A stretch of 64,000 nucleotides of DNA from Eudoraea adriatica DSM 19308 (GCF_000382125.1 NZ_KB907550.1:248001-312000); one strand, 5' to 3'. Positions 36,276 to 45,759 are shown, numbered from the stretch's first letter. A program made the numbers and translations. Notes: generated by a model not told the origin, from the sequence alone.

Positions 36276-37448
36276 TTATTCTACTCCTCCCTTAGCCTTC
36301 TCCTGCCAGTCCTGCAATTCATCCCAGTTACCATCAGCAGCCATTTTTGCCTGTTTTGGCCAGGAACCTGGATCTAAATGCGCCATCCTGGAACTTGCCT
36401 CAGTTAGAATTTCCTTGATTTTATCTGCATTTGCCTTCGCTAGTTTTGCATATGAATCAATTCCGGCATTAGAAAGTGCCTCAGCAGCCTTTGGACCTAT
36501 ACCCTCAATTTTTGTAAGATCGTCAGATTCTGCTTTTACAGCTTTTTTAGCTTCGGGTTTTTCTTTCTTTTCTGATATCACTTCAGCATCGTCTTTTACT
36601 TGCTCAGGAGTATCTTTTGCTTTAGGAGCTTCAGCCTTTTCTTCCTTAGGGGCTTTCGCAGTCACTGCCTTTTCTTCCTCAACTTTTTCTACGACCTCTG
36701 CTTTGGAAGGGGCGGCAGTTTCTTGGGCAACACCTTCTTTTTCAGCTTGTTTTTCAGATTTGCGCTCCTCCAGACCGGCGGCAATTGCATTTGTAACTTC
36801 CGTTAAAATAATATTGATGGATTTGGATGCATCATCGTTGGAAGGAATTACATAATTGATGGGCCTTGGATCCGAGTTGGTATCTACCATTGCAAATATT
36901 GGAATATTCAATTTTTGGGCCTCTTTTACTGCGATATGTTCCCGCATAGTATCTACAATAAATAAAGCCCCGGGTAAACGTGTCATATCCGAGATAGAAC
37001 CAAGGTTTTTTTCCAATTTAGCACGAAGTCGGTCTACTTGTAAGCGCTCTTTTTTGGAAAGGGTATTAAAGGTCCCGTCCTTCTTCATCCTATCAATAGA
37101 AGCCATTTTTTTAACTGCCTTTCTGATAGTTACAAAGTTGGTCAACATACCACCTGGCCATCTTTCGGTGATATAAGGCATATTTACATTGGCCACTTTC
37201 TCAGCAACAATATCTTTTGCCTGTTTCTTTGTAGCCACAAACAGTATCTTCCTTCCGGAAGCTGCAATTTTAGACAAGGCTTCATTTGCCTCCTCCAATT
37301 TAGCGACTGTTTTGTACAAATTGATTACGTGAATTCCATTCCGCTCCATGTAGATATAGGGAGCCATATTCGGATTCCATTTTCGTGTAAGGTGTCCAAA
37401 GTGCACACCTGCTTCCAATAATTCTTTTACTTCAGCTTTCTTAGCCAT
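36276..37448 (-). CDS. rpsB: 30S ribosomal protein S2 with a C-terminal helix-hairpin-helix extension
   Basis: 390 aa, against about 240-260 for ordinary S2. Residues 1 to about 235 are a full S2 core: LEAGVHFGHLTRKWNPNMAPYIY, WPGGMLTNF, LPGALFIVDTMREHIAVKEA and IPIFAMVDTNSDP. A Lys/Glu/Ala-rich linker (about 235-308) leads into DLTKIEGIGPKAAEALSNAGI (from 309), a helix-hairpin-helix motif. The end is WPKQAKMAADGNWDELQDWQ. There is no frameshift or internal stop. I recall similar HhH tails on some flavobacterial ribosomal proteins such as L21, so it may be lineage-typical. tsf follows 65 bp later. Confidence 0.96.
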   Translation of the reverse strand: MAKKAEVKELLEAGVHFGHLTRKWNPNMAPYIYMERNGIHVINLYKTVAKLEEANEALSKIAASGRKILFVATKKQAKDIVAEKVANVNMPYITERWPGGMLTNFVTIRKAVKKMASIDRMKKDGTFNTLSKKERLQVDRLRAKLEKNLGSISDMTRLPGALFIVDTMREHIAVKEAQKLNIPIFAMVDTNSDPRPINYVIPSNDDASKSINIILTEVTNAIAAGLEERKSEKQAEKEGVAQETAAPSKAEVVEKVEEEKAVTAKAPKEEKAEAPKAKDTPEQVKDDAEVISEKKEKPEAKKAVKAESDDLTKIEGIGPKAAEALSNAGIDSYAKLAKANADKIKEILTEASSRMAHLDPGSWPKQAKMAADGNWDELQDWQEKAKGGVE

Positions 37449-37673
37449 TTTTATACTTAGTTTACGTTCTTTTGAATTAGCAATGTTGAAGTGGTATTCC
37501 TTTTTAAGGGAAAGCCTCCAGCATTTAGATGCTAAACTAAATTTTATCTATACCTCCTTTTATTGATACTCTAAATATAAGTAACCGGAAGGATTAGATT
37601 TTTAATTGTCTCTATAAACCGAGACTTTCAATGAACTTGGGTTAAAATCCTGAATTCGTTCCAGGACTATATT

Positions 37674-38060
37674 TTATCGTTTGGAGAATTGGAATTTCTT
37701 CCTTGCTTTTTTCTGACCAAACTTTTTACGTTCAACCATTCTGGGATCTCTGGTAAGTAATCCTTCAGGTTTTAACAATTCCCTGTTTTCTGCTTCAATC
37801 TCACATAGGCCCCTGGACAAAGCTAATCTCACTGCTTCTGCCTGACCTGTTATTCCACCTCCGAAAACATTAACTTTAACATCGTAATTGTCTACGGTAT
37901 TGGTTAAAGCAAAAGGCTGCTTTACTTTATACTGTAAAGTAGCAGTAGAAAAATAATCATCTAATGCCCTGTCATTAACAGTAATCTTACCTTTCCCTTC
38001 AGAAATATATACGCGCGCAACTGCCGTTTTTCTTCTACCTATTTTATGAATTATGTCCAT
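37674..38060 (-). CDS. rpsI: 30S ribosomal protein S9
   Basis: 128 aa. IGRRKTAVARVYI at the N-terminus, NVFGGGITGQAEAVRLALSRGL in the middle, LLTRDPRMVERKKFGQKKARKKFQFSKR at the C-terminus, whose Lys/Arg tail reaches the decoding site. Its start directly abuts the rplM stop, so the two are translated together. The 225-bp gap after it, up to rpsB, shows no gene. Confidence 0.98.
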   Translation of the reverse strand: MDIIHKIGRRKTAVARVYISEGKGKITVNDRALDDYFSTATLQYKVKQPFALTNTVDNYDVKVNVFGGGITGQAEAVRLALSRGLCEIEAENRELLKPEGLLTRDPRMVERKKFGQKKARKKFQFSKR

Positions 38061-38516
38061 TTAATTTAGGTCATTTAAGTTAATAGCCTTTGGTTTTTGT
38101 GCTTCCTGATCATGTTCAGTTCCGGCATAAACTCTTAAGTTTCTGAATAATTCGGCCCCCAGTTTGTTTTTAGGAAGCATACCTTTTACTGCTTTCTCAA
38201 TAATGCTTGCGGGATTTTTATCTAAGAGTTCCCGAGCAGTGGTTGATCTTTGACCTCCGGGATAGCCAGTATACCTTAGGTAGGTCTTGTCTTCCCATTT
38301 GTTTCCACTAAGTTGAATTTTTTCTGCGTTCACAATTACAACATTGTCCCCGCAGTCAACATGTGGTGTAAAACTTGGTTTGTATTTGCCTCTTAAAATT
38401 TTTGCTACTTTAGAAGCAAGTCGTCCCAAAGTCTGGCCTTCGGCATCAACTAATAACCACTGTTTTTCAACGGTGTTCTTATTAGCAGATTTGGTCTTGT
38501 AGCTTAATGTATCCAC
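38061..38516 (-). CDS. rplM: 50S ribosomal protein L13
   Basis: 151 aa. Family motifs include [50 protein letters not shown] and [21 protein letters not shown]. It is an early-assembly 50S protein. It heads the rplM-rpsI operon, with a clear promoter at 38564-38594. Confidence 0.98.
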   Translation of the reverse strand: MDTLSYKTKSANKNTVEKQWLLVDAEGQTLGRLASKVAKILRGKYKPSFTPHVDCGDNVVIVNAEKIQLSGNKWEDKTYLRYTGYPGGQRSTTARELLDKNPASIIEKAVKGMLPKNKLGAELFRNLRVYAGTEHDQEAQKPKAINLNDLN

Positions 38517-38563
38517 TACTTTATATTTATTAATTAAACACTTTAATCCCGTTTAACGGGCTG

Positions 38564-38594
38564 CAAATGTACAACTATTAAGTTTAAATGCAAA
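38564..38594 (-). promoter_or_regulatory. Promoter of rplM-rpsI
   Basis: On the minus strand the sequence reads TTTG, 19 bp, TACATTTG: an exact fit to the Bacteroidota consensus TTTG-N19-TAnnTTTG, about 50 bp before the rplM start. A small hairpin, CCCGTTAAACGGG, lies in the leader (38549-38561). Confidence 0.8.
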
Positions 38595-38795
38595 CCCTTA
38601 TTTCTCAATTTTTTTTAAAATAATCAGGTGTTTTTGATTCTGATATATAGCGCAAGATTTTGATTGTTATATGAATGGACAAACAAAGGACCGTTGATTT
38701 TTATTTTAAATCGTTTGCTAAACCAGCTAACCAAACATACTATATGGTAATATTTTACGTTTTTCAACTGATGAAATCTTAATAAACCGAAAAAA

Positions 38796-39293
38796 ATGAA
38801 ACGTAACCTATTAGCCCTTTTTATTGCAACAGCTTTATTATTCTCATGCTCATCAGACAAAGATGATACAAATCAGGAAAATGATATTATTGGGTCATGG
38901 GAATTAACCGCATTGGAAATTGATGACAACACAGCAAGTGACGATGAAAAATTTGCGCGGGATATTTTAAGTTTTTTATCGGCATTAGATTGCTCTCTTC
39001 TGACGATTACTTTTAATGCGGACCAAACTGTTATCACAGAAAATTCAGGAAATTACCTGGATATTAACGTAATTACCGGAGGAACAGGGCTTGATGTTCC
39101 ATGTCCAACTGAGAAAGACACTAGTGTAGATAGTTATCTTTATGAAGGAGGAGTTCTTACCTATATAGACGAGAATGAAATAGAGACTAAGGTCAAGGTA
39201 ATCATTTCAGGAAATACGATGAGGGTAAATGCTGTGGAATTAGATTTTGCCAATTTTGACGATGGTGGTGAATTGATCTTTACAAAAAGATAA
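38796..39293 (+). CDS. Lipocalin-like lipoprotein
   Basis: 165 aa. The signal peptide ends in the lipobox LLFSCSS. The mature part starts with a polar linker and then IIGSWELTALEID, the conserved GxW-type opening of lipocalin-like domains in Bacteroidota. Further beta-strand-like segments follow (LLTITFNADQTVITEN, YLYEGGVLTYID, VKVIISGNTMRVNAVEL). It has two internal cysteines besides the lipidated one. It stands alone between rplM and polA and ends before a terminator shared with polA. The ligand is unknown. Confidence 0.75.
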   Translation: MKRNLLALFIATALLFSCSSDKDDTNQENDIIGSWELTALEIDDNTASDDEKFARDILSFLSALDCSLLTITFNADQTVITENSGNYLDINVITGGTGLDVPCPTEKDTSVDSYLYEGGVLTYIDENEIETKVKVIISGNTMRVNAVELDFANFDDGGELIFTKR

Positions 39294-39319
39294 TAAGAAA
39301 TACACAAATACGGATTATC

Positions 39320-39351
39320 AAAACCCTTTGCATAGTTCAAAGGGTTTTTTT
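39320..39351. terminator. Bidirectional terminator between the lipocalin-like gene and polA
   Basis: AAAACCCTTTG / CAAAGGGTTTT stem with loop CATAGTT(C), flanked by A and T runs. It lies between the two converging stop codons. Confidence 0.85.
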
Positions 39352-39354
39352 GTA

Positions 39355-42192
39355 TCAGTGCGCTTCCAGCCAATTTTTGCCGATACCCAGTTCTACATCA
39401 AGTGGCACAAGCAGTTCATAAGCATTTTCCATTTCGGTTTTGATCATGACCTTTAGGTCTTCCAGTTCCGGCTTATAAATATCAAATACCAGTTCATCAT
39501 GCACCTGTAGGAGCATCTTGGATTTATAATTCCCCTCTGTAAGTTTTTTGTGGATATTGATCATGGCAATTTTTATTATATCTGCTGCGCTGCCTTGTAT
39601 GGGTGCATTAACGGCATTTCTTTCTGCAGCACCTCGCACAATGGCATTACTGCCATTAATATCTTTTAAATAGCGTCTTCTGCCAAGTACTGTCTGCACA
39701 TAACCGTGTTCCCTGGCGAAATCTATTTGATCGCTGATATAATTTCGCAGTTTTGGGTACGTCTTGTAGTAGGTGTCAATTAGTTCCTTAGCCTCAGTCC
39801 GCGATAAATCTGTTTGATTGCTCAATCCAAATGCCGATACTCCGTATATTATACCAAAATTCACAGTTTTGGCATTACTTCTCTGATCTCTTGTAACTTC
39901 CTCCAGAGGAACGTTAAAAACTTTTGAAGCGGTTGAAGCGTGAATGTCTTCGCCTTTTTTGAAGGCTTCAATCATTGTTGTTTCTTTACTTAGAGAAGCA
40001 ATTATACGAAGTTCTATTTGAGAATAATCTGCGGCCAGAAGAAGATAATTATCATCTCTTGGAATAAATGCCTTACGCACCTGCCTGCCTCGCTCGGTTC
40101 GGATTGGTATGTTTTGAAGGTTAGGATTATTGCTGCTCAATCTTCCTGTGGCAGCTACAGTCTGCATATAATCTGTATGCACCCTGCCCGTACTTTCTTC
40201 AACCTGCTCCGGCAATGCATCAATATAAGTACTCTTTAGTTTGGCCAGACCTCTATAATTAAGGACATCTTTAATGATGTCGTGTTCCTTGGCAAGAGAA
40301 GAAAGTACATCTTCAGAAGTAGAATACTGCCCCGTTTTTGTTTTTTTAGGCTTGTTGACAAGTTTTAATTTATTAAATAAAATTTCACCTAACTGCTTTG
40401 GGGATGCAATATTAAATTCTTCTCCGGCTTCCTGATAAATCTTTACTTCCAGATTCTTTATGTCTTCATCTAAATCTTTTGAAAGTGAATGAAGAAATTC
40501 CTTGTCAAGGTTAATCCCTTCTAATTCCATATCCGCGAGAACACTCACTAACGGAACTTCAATATTCCTGAACAGCTCTTGTGTTTTGGCTTCCCTGAGT
40601 TCCTTTGCAAACTGATTTGCAAGTTGAAATGTTATATCCGCATCTTCTACTGCATATTCTGTCTGTTTATCCAGACTAACATCGCGCATACTCAGTTGAT
40701 TTTTACCCTTTTTTCCTATTAGTTCCGTAATGGAAATTGGTGTATAGTTCAGGTAGGTCTCTGATAAAACATCCATGTTATGGCGCATATCCGGATTTAT
40801 AAGATAATGGGCCAGCATGGTATCAAATAACCTCCCCTTGACTGTAATATTGTACTTGTGAAGTACTTTGATATCATATTTTAAATTCTGACCAATTTTC
40901 TCTATATGTTCCGCTTCAAAAAATGGACGGAGCTGTTCAATTGATTCCTGTGCATTTTCAAGTCCTTCCGGAAAAGGTATATAAAAACCTTTGTGCGCTT
41001 CCCATGAAAAAGCGATTCCCACGAGTTCGGCTACCAGAGGATTCAAAGAGGTTGTTTCCGTATCAAAACATACCTTGGTTTGTTTCATTAGATTTTGAAG
41101 GAATAACTTCATGCCCATCCCCGGTGAAACACTCTGATACACATGGGCTACATCATTTATGGTTTTTCTGCTGGAAAATTCTTTTAATGTCGCCGGAGAA
41201 TCCCCATCACTTCCAAAAAGAGAAAACTGGCCACTTCCGGCAGCCTGCTGCTCTTTTTTAGGTTTTGGTTCTTCACTTTTACCTTCAGTAACTGCATTTT
41301 CAGTTTCTTTGGAGAAAATCCTTAAAAATTGTTCCTTAAGCCTTCTGAATTCTAATTCCTCAAATATTTTTTGTACTTCTTCACTATCTGGTTCAGACAA
41401 TTCATAATCCTTGTCGTCAAATGTAACATTGCAGGTTACACAAATTGTTGCTAATTTCCTGGACAGTCTGCCCAGCTCGGCATATTCTTCCACCTTCTCT
41501 TTCATTTTCCCCTTAAGCTTATCCGTATTTGCAAGCAAACCTTCCAGGGAGCCAAATTCGGCTATAAATTTTTTGGCAGTTTTATCTCCAACTCCGGGAA
41601 GTCCCGGAATATTATCACTGGCATCTCCCATCATTCCCAAATAGTCAATCACTTGTTCGGGGCGTTCAACTCCAAATCGAGTTTGTATTTCAGGGATTCC
41701 CCAAATTTCAACACCGTTACCCATTCGGGAAGGGCGGTACATAAAAATATTTTCCGATACCAATTGTCCAAAATCCTTGTCGGGTGTTACCATGTAAACT
41801 TTGTAGCCTTCTTTCTCTGCCTGTTTGGCCAATGTGCCAATAATGTCATCGGCTTCCAATCCAGATACCTCTATACAAGGGATATGCATGGCTTTAAGAA
41901 TATCCTGAATTATTGGTATTGCTACCCGAATAGCATCTGGTGTCTCAAGGCGGTTTGCCTTGTATTCTGCAAATAATTCTGTGCGCTCCGCACTACCGTC
42001 CTTATCGAAACAAACGGCGAGGTGGTCTGGCTTCTCCCGTTTTATAACATCAAAAAGGGAATTTACAAACCCCATGATTGCCGAAGTGTCCATTCCTTTG
42101 GAATTTATCCTGGGATTTTTAATCAGGGCATAGTATCCCCTGAATATCAGAGCGTATGCATCCAATAAAAAAAGTCTTTTCTGGTCTGCCAT
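39355..42192 (-). CDS. polA: DNA polymerase I
   Basis: 945 aa, full three-domain protein. The N-terminal 5'-3' exonuclease (about residues 1-290) has LFLLDAYALIFRGYYAL, the Asp cluster AVCFDKDGSAERTELF and EADDIIGTLA. The 3'-5' exonuclease domain keeps its metal ligands (CFDTETTSLNP). The polymerase has motif A LAADYSQIELRI, motif B DQRSNAKTVNFGIIYG and motif C LLQVHDELVFD. All activities look intact. It is used in repair and Okazaki fragment processing. A TAGATTTG promoter element lies just upstream. Confidence 0.97.
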   Translation of the reverse strand: MADQKRLFLLDAYALIFRGYYALIKNPRINSKGMDTSAIMGFVNSLFDVIKREKPDHLAVCFDKDGSAERTELFAEYKANRLETPDAIRVAIPIIQDILKAMHIPCIEVSGLEADDIIGTLAKQAEKEGYKVYMVTPDKDFGQLVSENIFMYRPSRMGNGVEIWGIPEIQTRFGVERPEQVIDYLGMMGDASDNIPGLPGVGDKTAKKFIAEFGSLEGLLANTDKLKGKMKEKVEEYAELGRLSRKLATICVTCNVTFDDKDYELSEPDSEEVQKIFEELEFRRLKEQFLRIFSKETENAVTEGKSEEPKPKKEQQAAGSGQFSLFGSDGDSPATLKEFSSRKTINDVAHVYQSVSPGMGMKLFLQNLMKQTKVCFDTETTSLNPLVAELVGIAFSWEAHKGFYIPFPEGLENAQESIEQLRPFFEAEHIEKIGQNLKYDIKVLHKYNITVKGRLFDTMLAHYLINPDMRHNMDVLSETYLNYTPISITELIGKKGKNQLSMRDVSLDKQTEYAVEDADITFQLANQFAKELREAKTQELFRNIEVPLVSVLADMELEGINLDKEFLHSLSKDLDEDIKNLEVKIYQEAGEEFNIASPKQLGEILFNKLKLVNKPKKTKTGQYSTSEDVLSSLAKEHDIIKDVLNYRGLAKLKSTYIDALPEQVEESTGRVHTDYMQTVAATGRLSSNNPNLQNIPIRTERGRQVRKAFIPRDDNYLLLAADYSQIELRIIASLSKETTMIEAFKKGEDIHASTASKVFNVPLEEVTRDQRSNAKTVNFGIIYGVSAFGLSNQTDLSRTEAKELIDTYYKTYPKLRNYISDQIDFAREHGYVQTVLGRRRYLKDINGSNAIVRGAAERNAVNAPIQGSAADIIKIAMINIHKKLTEGNYKSKMLLQVHDELVFDIYKPELEDLKVMIKTEMENAYELLVPLDVELGIGKNWLEAH

Positions 42193-42214
42193 TTTTTGAG
42201 TTCTAGTAGAATTT

Positions 42215-42245
42215 CAAATCTACAAAGTTTAAGTGCTTTAGTAAA
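42215..42245 (-). promoter_or_regulatory. Candidate promoter of polA
   Basis: On the minus strand: TTTA, 19 bp, TAGATTTG. The -7 half fits TAnnTTTG exactly and the -33 half differs from TTTG by one base. It is 23 bp upstream of the polA start and just beyond the stop of the broken glycosylasparaginase. Confidence 0.45.
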
Positions 42246-42249
42246 GTAT

Positions 42250-43235
42250 TTAAGTGCTTATATAGCTACTTGCTGTGTTATTGCTATGTCCTTTTTCGGA
42301 AAAGACCCTGTAGGTAAAACCGGGCTGAATGCAATAACCTCCGGTTTCCCCCTTTTTATTAATGGCAATAAAGCCAATCTGGAAATCCAGTTTCTCCTCG
42401 TTTTTCTCTATGATGCGTTTTACACCTTCCTCACACGCCTCTTGAGGTGTTTTACCCTGCCTCATTAATTCTACAATAAGAAAACTCCCTACAGTGCGAA
42501 CTACTTCTTTCCCAACTCCTGTAGCTGTGGGCCCGCCAACCTCATAGTCTATAAATAATCCGGCTCCAATTATGGGTGAATCACCTATACTACCTGCCAT
42601 TTTATAGGCCATTCCACTAGTTGTGCAAGCACCAGCAAGATCTCCTTTATTGTCAATTGCTAACATCCCAATGGTATCATGATTTTCTATATTTATAACA
42701 GGTTGGTATTTTGAAGTTTTTTCCATTCTATCCACTCCTTCTTCGATTTCTCCGTTAGTAAGTTTTCTTTTTTAAAACCCCTTTCATATGCAAACATTTC
42801 GGCACCCTTTCCCGCGAGCATTACATGAGGCGTATCTTCCATAACTTTCCTAGCAACTGAAACCGGATGTACTATATTTTGAAGGCACACAACGGCTCCG
42901 CAATTGCTGTCTTTGTCCATTATACATGCATCCCCAGGGTAACATTACCTTCCCTGTCTGGCCTGCCCCCCTTACCTACAGATTGATTCTCAATATCTGC
43001 TTCTTCAATCATTACTCCCTGTTCTACTGCGTCTAAAGCGTTACCGGCATTGCTAAGAACTTCCCAGGCTTTGTTCGTTGCATTGGGTACATCCCATGTT
43101 GCAATGACAATTGGTTTTTGTATTTCATGGGGCGTTTCTTCTTTCTTTTCTGTTTCGCAGGCCGATAGAATTGAAGCAGAAAAAGATACCGGCAGTACTT
43201 AAGGAAGAATTTTTTAAAAATTTTCTACGTTTCAT
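42250..43235 (-). pseudogene. Glycosylasparaginase, broken by three frameshifts
   Basis: Reading from an ATG at 43233-43235 the pieces are MKRRKFLKNSSLSTAG (a Tat-type lipoprotein signal), then in another frame SFSASILSACE...NQSVGKGGRPDREGNVTL, then MDKDSNCGAVVCLQN...EWIEWKK, and finally TSKYQPVINIENHDTIGMLAID to the stop at 42250. Joined, they form a full-length (~328 aa) N4-(beta-N-acetylglucosaminyl)-L-asparaginase, with the autoprocessing/catalytic Thr in NHDTIG still present. The frame changes at about 43188, 42933 and in an A-run at 42717-42722. The intact enzyme would remove Asn-linked GlcNAc in the periplasm. polA and cutC on either side are intact. Confidence 0.88.
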
Positions 43236-43275
43236 CTGGTAGGGTTGCTTATTTTTATCTGTCTAAATATATGAA

Positions 43276-43998
43276 ATGATCGTAGAAGTATGCGCCAATT
43301 CTTATCAATCTGCCCTCAATGCAGAGCAAGCCGGTGCCGCCAGGATAGAGCTCTGCTCAGAATTGGCTGTAGGAGGTGTAACACCGTCTTACGGTTTGGT
43401 AAAGAAGGTGTCAGAAAATCTTACTATTCCAATTCATGTTTTAATAAGACCACGCAGTGGCGATTTTACTTACTCTGCGGATGAGTTTGAGATTATGAAA
43501 ACAAATATTGCTCTTTGCGCAGATCTTGGTGTATCCGGAATTGTTTCGGGAGTTTTGCATTCAAACGGCACCCTGGATAAGCAGCGAACCGGGGAATTAA
43601 TTTCTGCAGCGAGGAATTTGCATTTTACTTTTCACCGGGCGTTTGATTGGGTAGAAGACCCTTTAAAAACTCTATTTGAACTGGAAGATTTAGGGGCTGA
43701 TTGTGTTTTGACCTCCGGGGGAAGGCAAAAGGCGGAAGAGGCCATAAATGAGCTCGTATTGTGGAAAAGCAAAGTAAATAAATGTATTGTTATGCCTGGT
43801 GGGGGAATACGAAACAACAACGTGCTGCTTTTTAAAAAAAATGGATTTGAAGCAATACATCTTTCGGGGTTAATGTTTAGAAAAACACTTGAAAAAACCC
43901 CTGAACCTTCAATGAACAACGCAACATATCTGAAAGATGATGAAATAGCCCTAACCGATCCGGAGATAGTACGTACTCTGGTTCAAAGCGTTAAATAA
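43276..43998 (+). CDS. cutC: CutC family protein (copper homeostasis, TIM barrel)
   Basis: 240 aa. Family motifs include VEVCANSYQSALNAEQAGAARIELCSELAVGGVTPSYG at the start, HVLIRPRSGDFTYS, FHRAFDW, and the C-terminal GIRNNNV. CutC proteins are TIM-barrel cytosolic proteins linked to copper tolerance in some bacteria; the biochemical activity remains uncertain. It is divergent from the broken glycosylasparaginase with 40 bp between starts and is followed by a metallophosphoesterase on the same strand. Confidence 0.92.
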   Translation: MIVEVCANSYQSALNAEQAGAARIELCSELAVGGVTPSYGLVKKVSENLTIPIHVLIRPRSGDFTYSADEFEIMKTNIALCADLGVSGIVSGVLHSNGTLDKQRTGELISAARNLHFTFHRAFDWVEDPLKTLFELEDLGADCVLTSGGRQKAEEAINELVLWKSKVNKCIVMPGGGIRNNNVLLFKKNGFEAIHLSGLMFRKTLEKTPEPSMNNATYLKDDEIALTDPEIVRTLVQSVK

Positions 43999-44033
43999 TG
44001 GTGAAGATGTAAAGTAATACTCTTCTAAAGAAA

Positions 44034-44041
44034 TATATTTG
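44034..44041 (+). promoter_or_regulatory. Candidate -7 element before the metallophosphoesterase gene
   Basis: TATATTTG matches TAnnTTTG and lies only 12 bp before the start codon, giving a very short leader. No TTTG at 19 bp is seen. Confidence 0.3.
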
Positions 44042-44053
44042 TAAAAAAAATAT

Positions 44054-45283
44054 ATGCTGCGCTGGATAATTTTTGTAATAATTTATCTTATTCTGGGATT
44101 CTATACCTTACAAGCCCTGAAGACCGTAAGCAGGTTTCCTTGGGTTTATTTTGTATTTGCAGCGATATCCCTGCTGGTGCTTGGAAATTTTATTTTTCAA
44201 TTTACCTTTGGCGAGGAGGGCGGTAGGGTACTAAGCAGGCCTAAAAGTTATGCTTTTGGGTTTTTAATTGCCATCCTTACGTTTAAAATAATCACGATAA
44301 TATTTCTGTTTTCTGAAGATATTTTCAGATTCATTTCCGCAGGGTATCATAAATTTTATGGTACCGACAGGGAATTCAGCCTGCCGGAAAGAAGGAGGTT
44401 TTTAAGTTTGATAGCAATGGGAATTGCAGCAATTCCTTTTGGATCATTGCTATACGGGATGTATAGGGGGAAATACAATTTTAAAGTATTGAAATACCAA
44501 ATGGAATATGAAGATCTGCCGCCTGCTTTTGATGGATATCAGATTACTCAAATATCAGATATTCACAGCGGAAGTTTTGATAATAGAAAAAAAATTGAAT
44601 ATGCGGTTGATTTGATCAATAAGCAAAAGAGTGATGTTATTTTTTTTACCGGAGACATGGTAAACAATAAGGCTGATGAAATGAAACCATGGGCTGAATT
44701 GTTTTCGAGCTTAAAGGCCGCAGACGGCAAATATTCAATTCTGGGGAATCATGATTATGGAGATTATATAAGCTGGGATACAGAAGAGGAAAAAATGCAA
44801 AATTTGGATGATCTTAAACTTATGCAAAAAGAAATGGGTTTTGATCTTTTGCTGAATGAGAGTAGATATCTGAAAAAAGAGGAGGATAAATTGGCTTTAA
44901 TTGGCGTAGAAAATTGGGGACGAGGAGGTTTTAGAAAGTCGGGTGATTTAAAAAAGGCTGCTTCTGAAATTAGCCAGGACGATTTCAAAATCCTTCTGAG
45001 CCATGATCCATCTCATTGGGAAGATGTAGTTTTAAAAGATAAGTACCACTATCATCTCACACTAAGTGGCCATACACATGGAATGCAGTTTGGGATTGAA
45101 ATTCCCGGATGGGTGAAATGGAGTCCGGTTAAATGGCGCTATAAGTATTGGGCAGGAGTTTATGAAGAACTTGGAGAATTCATAAATGTCAACCGTGGAT
45201 TCGGTTTTTTAGGATACCCCGGAAGAGTTGGGATATGGCCTGAAATCACCGTTATTACTTTAAAAAAGAAAGAATTAACTTGA
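44054..45283 (+). CDS. Membrane-anchored metallophosphoesterase
   Basis: 409 aa. Four N-terminal membrane helices (about residues 1-145) precede a calcineurin-like phosphoesterase domain. The dimetal motifs are complete: ISDIHSG, FFTGDMVNN, LGNHDYGDY, LLSHDPSHW and LSGHTHGMQFG. The layout matches YkuE/TmpA-type membrane-bound phosphoesterases, some of which act on lipids such as UDP-diacylglucosamine or PEP. The substrate cannot be told here. It follows cutC and precedes a thioredoxin-fold gene on the same strand. Confidence 0.9.
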   Translation: MLRWIIFVIIYLILGFYTLQALKTVSRFPWVYFVFAAISLLVLGNFIFQFTFGEEGGRVLSRPKSYAFGFLIAILTFKIITIIFLFSEDIFRFISAGYHKFYGTDREFSLPERRRFLSLIAMGIAAIPFGSLLYGMYRGKYNFKVLKYQMEYEDLPPAFDGYQITQISDIHSGSFDNRKKIEYAVDLINKQKSDVIFFTGDMVNNKADEMKPWAELFSSLKAADGKYSILGNHDYGDYISWDTEEEKMQNLDDLKLMQKEMGFDLLLNESRYLKKEEDKLALIGVENWGRGGFRKSGDLKKAASEISQDDFKILLSHDPSHWEDVVLKDKYHYHLTLSGHTHGMQFGIEIPGWVKWSPVKWRYKYWAGVYEELGEFINVNRGFGFLGYPGRVGIWPEITVITLKKKELT

Positions 45284-45374
45284 ATTTAACTTCCAAGTAA
45301 TGCCCAAATTTAAGGGGATGCCAGATTTTTTAACATTTTTTCATACATTTGATCTATAACCCAATGTATTTTAT

Positions 45375-45671
45375 ATGTCGAAATTCGGTGAACTTATAGA
45401 TTTAAATATCCCCGTGTTACTTGATTTCTATGCGGAGTGGAACGAACAATCTACCTCTATGCACCCCGTCTTGCGGGATGTGGCAGCCGCCCTGGGAGAC
45501 AAAGGAAAGGTTATAAAAATAGATGTTGATAAGAATAAAGAATTATCACAAGCACTTAGAATTAAAGGTCTTCCAACCCTTATGATCTACAAAAAAGGGG
45601 AAATGGTATGGAGGCAAAGTGGCGAACAAGATGCGAATACATTGATAGGAATACTTAACGAATATCTTTAA
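45375..45671 (+). CDS. Thioredoxin-fold protein without the redox cysteines
   Basis: 98 aa with the full thioredoxin fold pattern: VLLDFYAEW strand, the active-site loop, VIKIDVDKNKELSQALRIKG, the cis-Pro element GLPTLMIY, and the last strand and helix. At the position of W-C-G-P-C it reads W22-N-E-Q-S26, and there is no Cys anywhere in the protein. It therefore cannot do thiol-disulfide exchange and more likely has a structural, chaperone or binding role. There is no signal peptide; it is cytoplasmic. It lies 90 bp after the metallophosphoesterase. Confidence 0.88.
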   Translation: MSKFGELIDLNIPVLLDFYAEWNEQSTSMHPVLRDVAAALGDKGKVIKIDVDKNKELSQALRIKGLPTLMIYKKGEMVWRQSGEQDANTLIGILNEYL

Positions 45672-45759
45672 GTTTTAATATTGGTTCCAGATTCAATACC
45701 CTCTGATAAGATTTAATTTACATTTCCATACTCCGGCAAGTTCTAGGCCCGGATCTTAC

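Noticed and set aside
36415-36855. Long plus-strand ORF opposite rpsB
   Set aside because: It is the antisense shadow of the Lys/Glu/Ala-rich S2 linker (Ser/Phe/Ala-rich in reverse).
42693-42920. Treating the two main glycosylasparaginase fragments as separate short genes
   Set aside because: They are consecutive parts of one protein in different frames, and the N-terminal part is found upstream.
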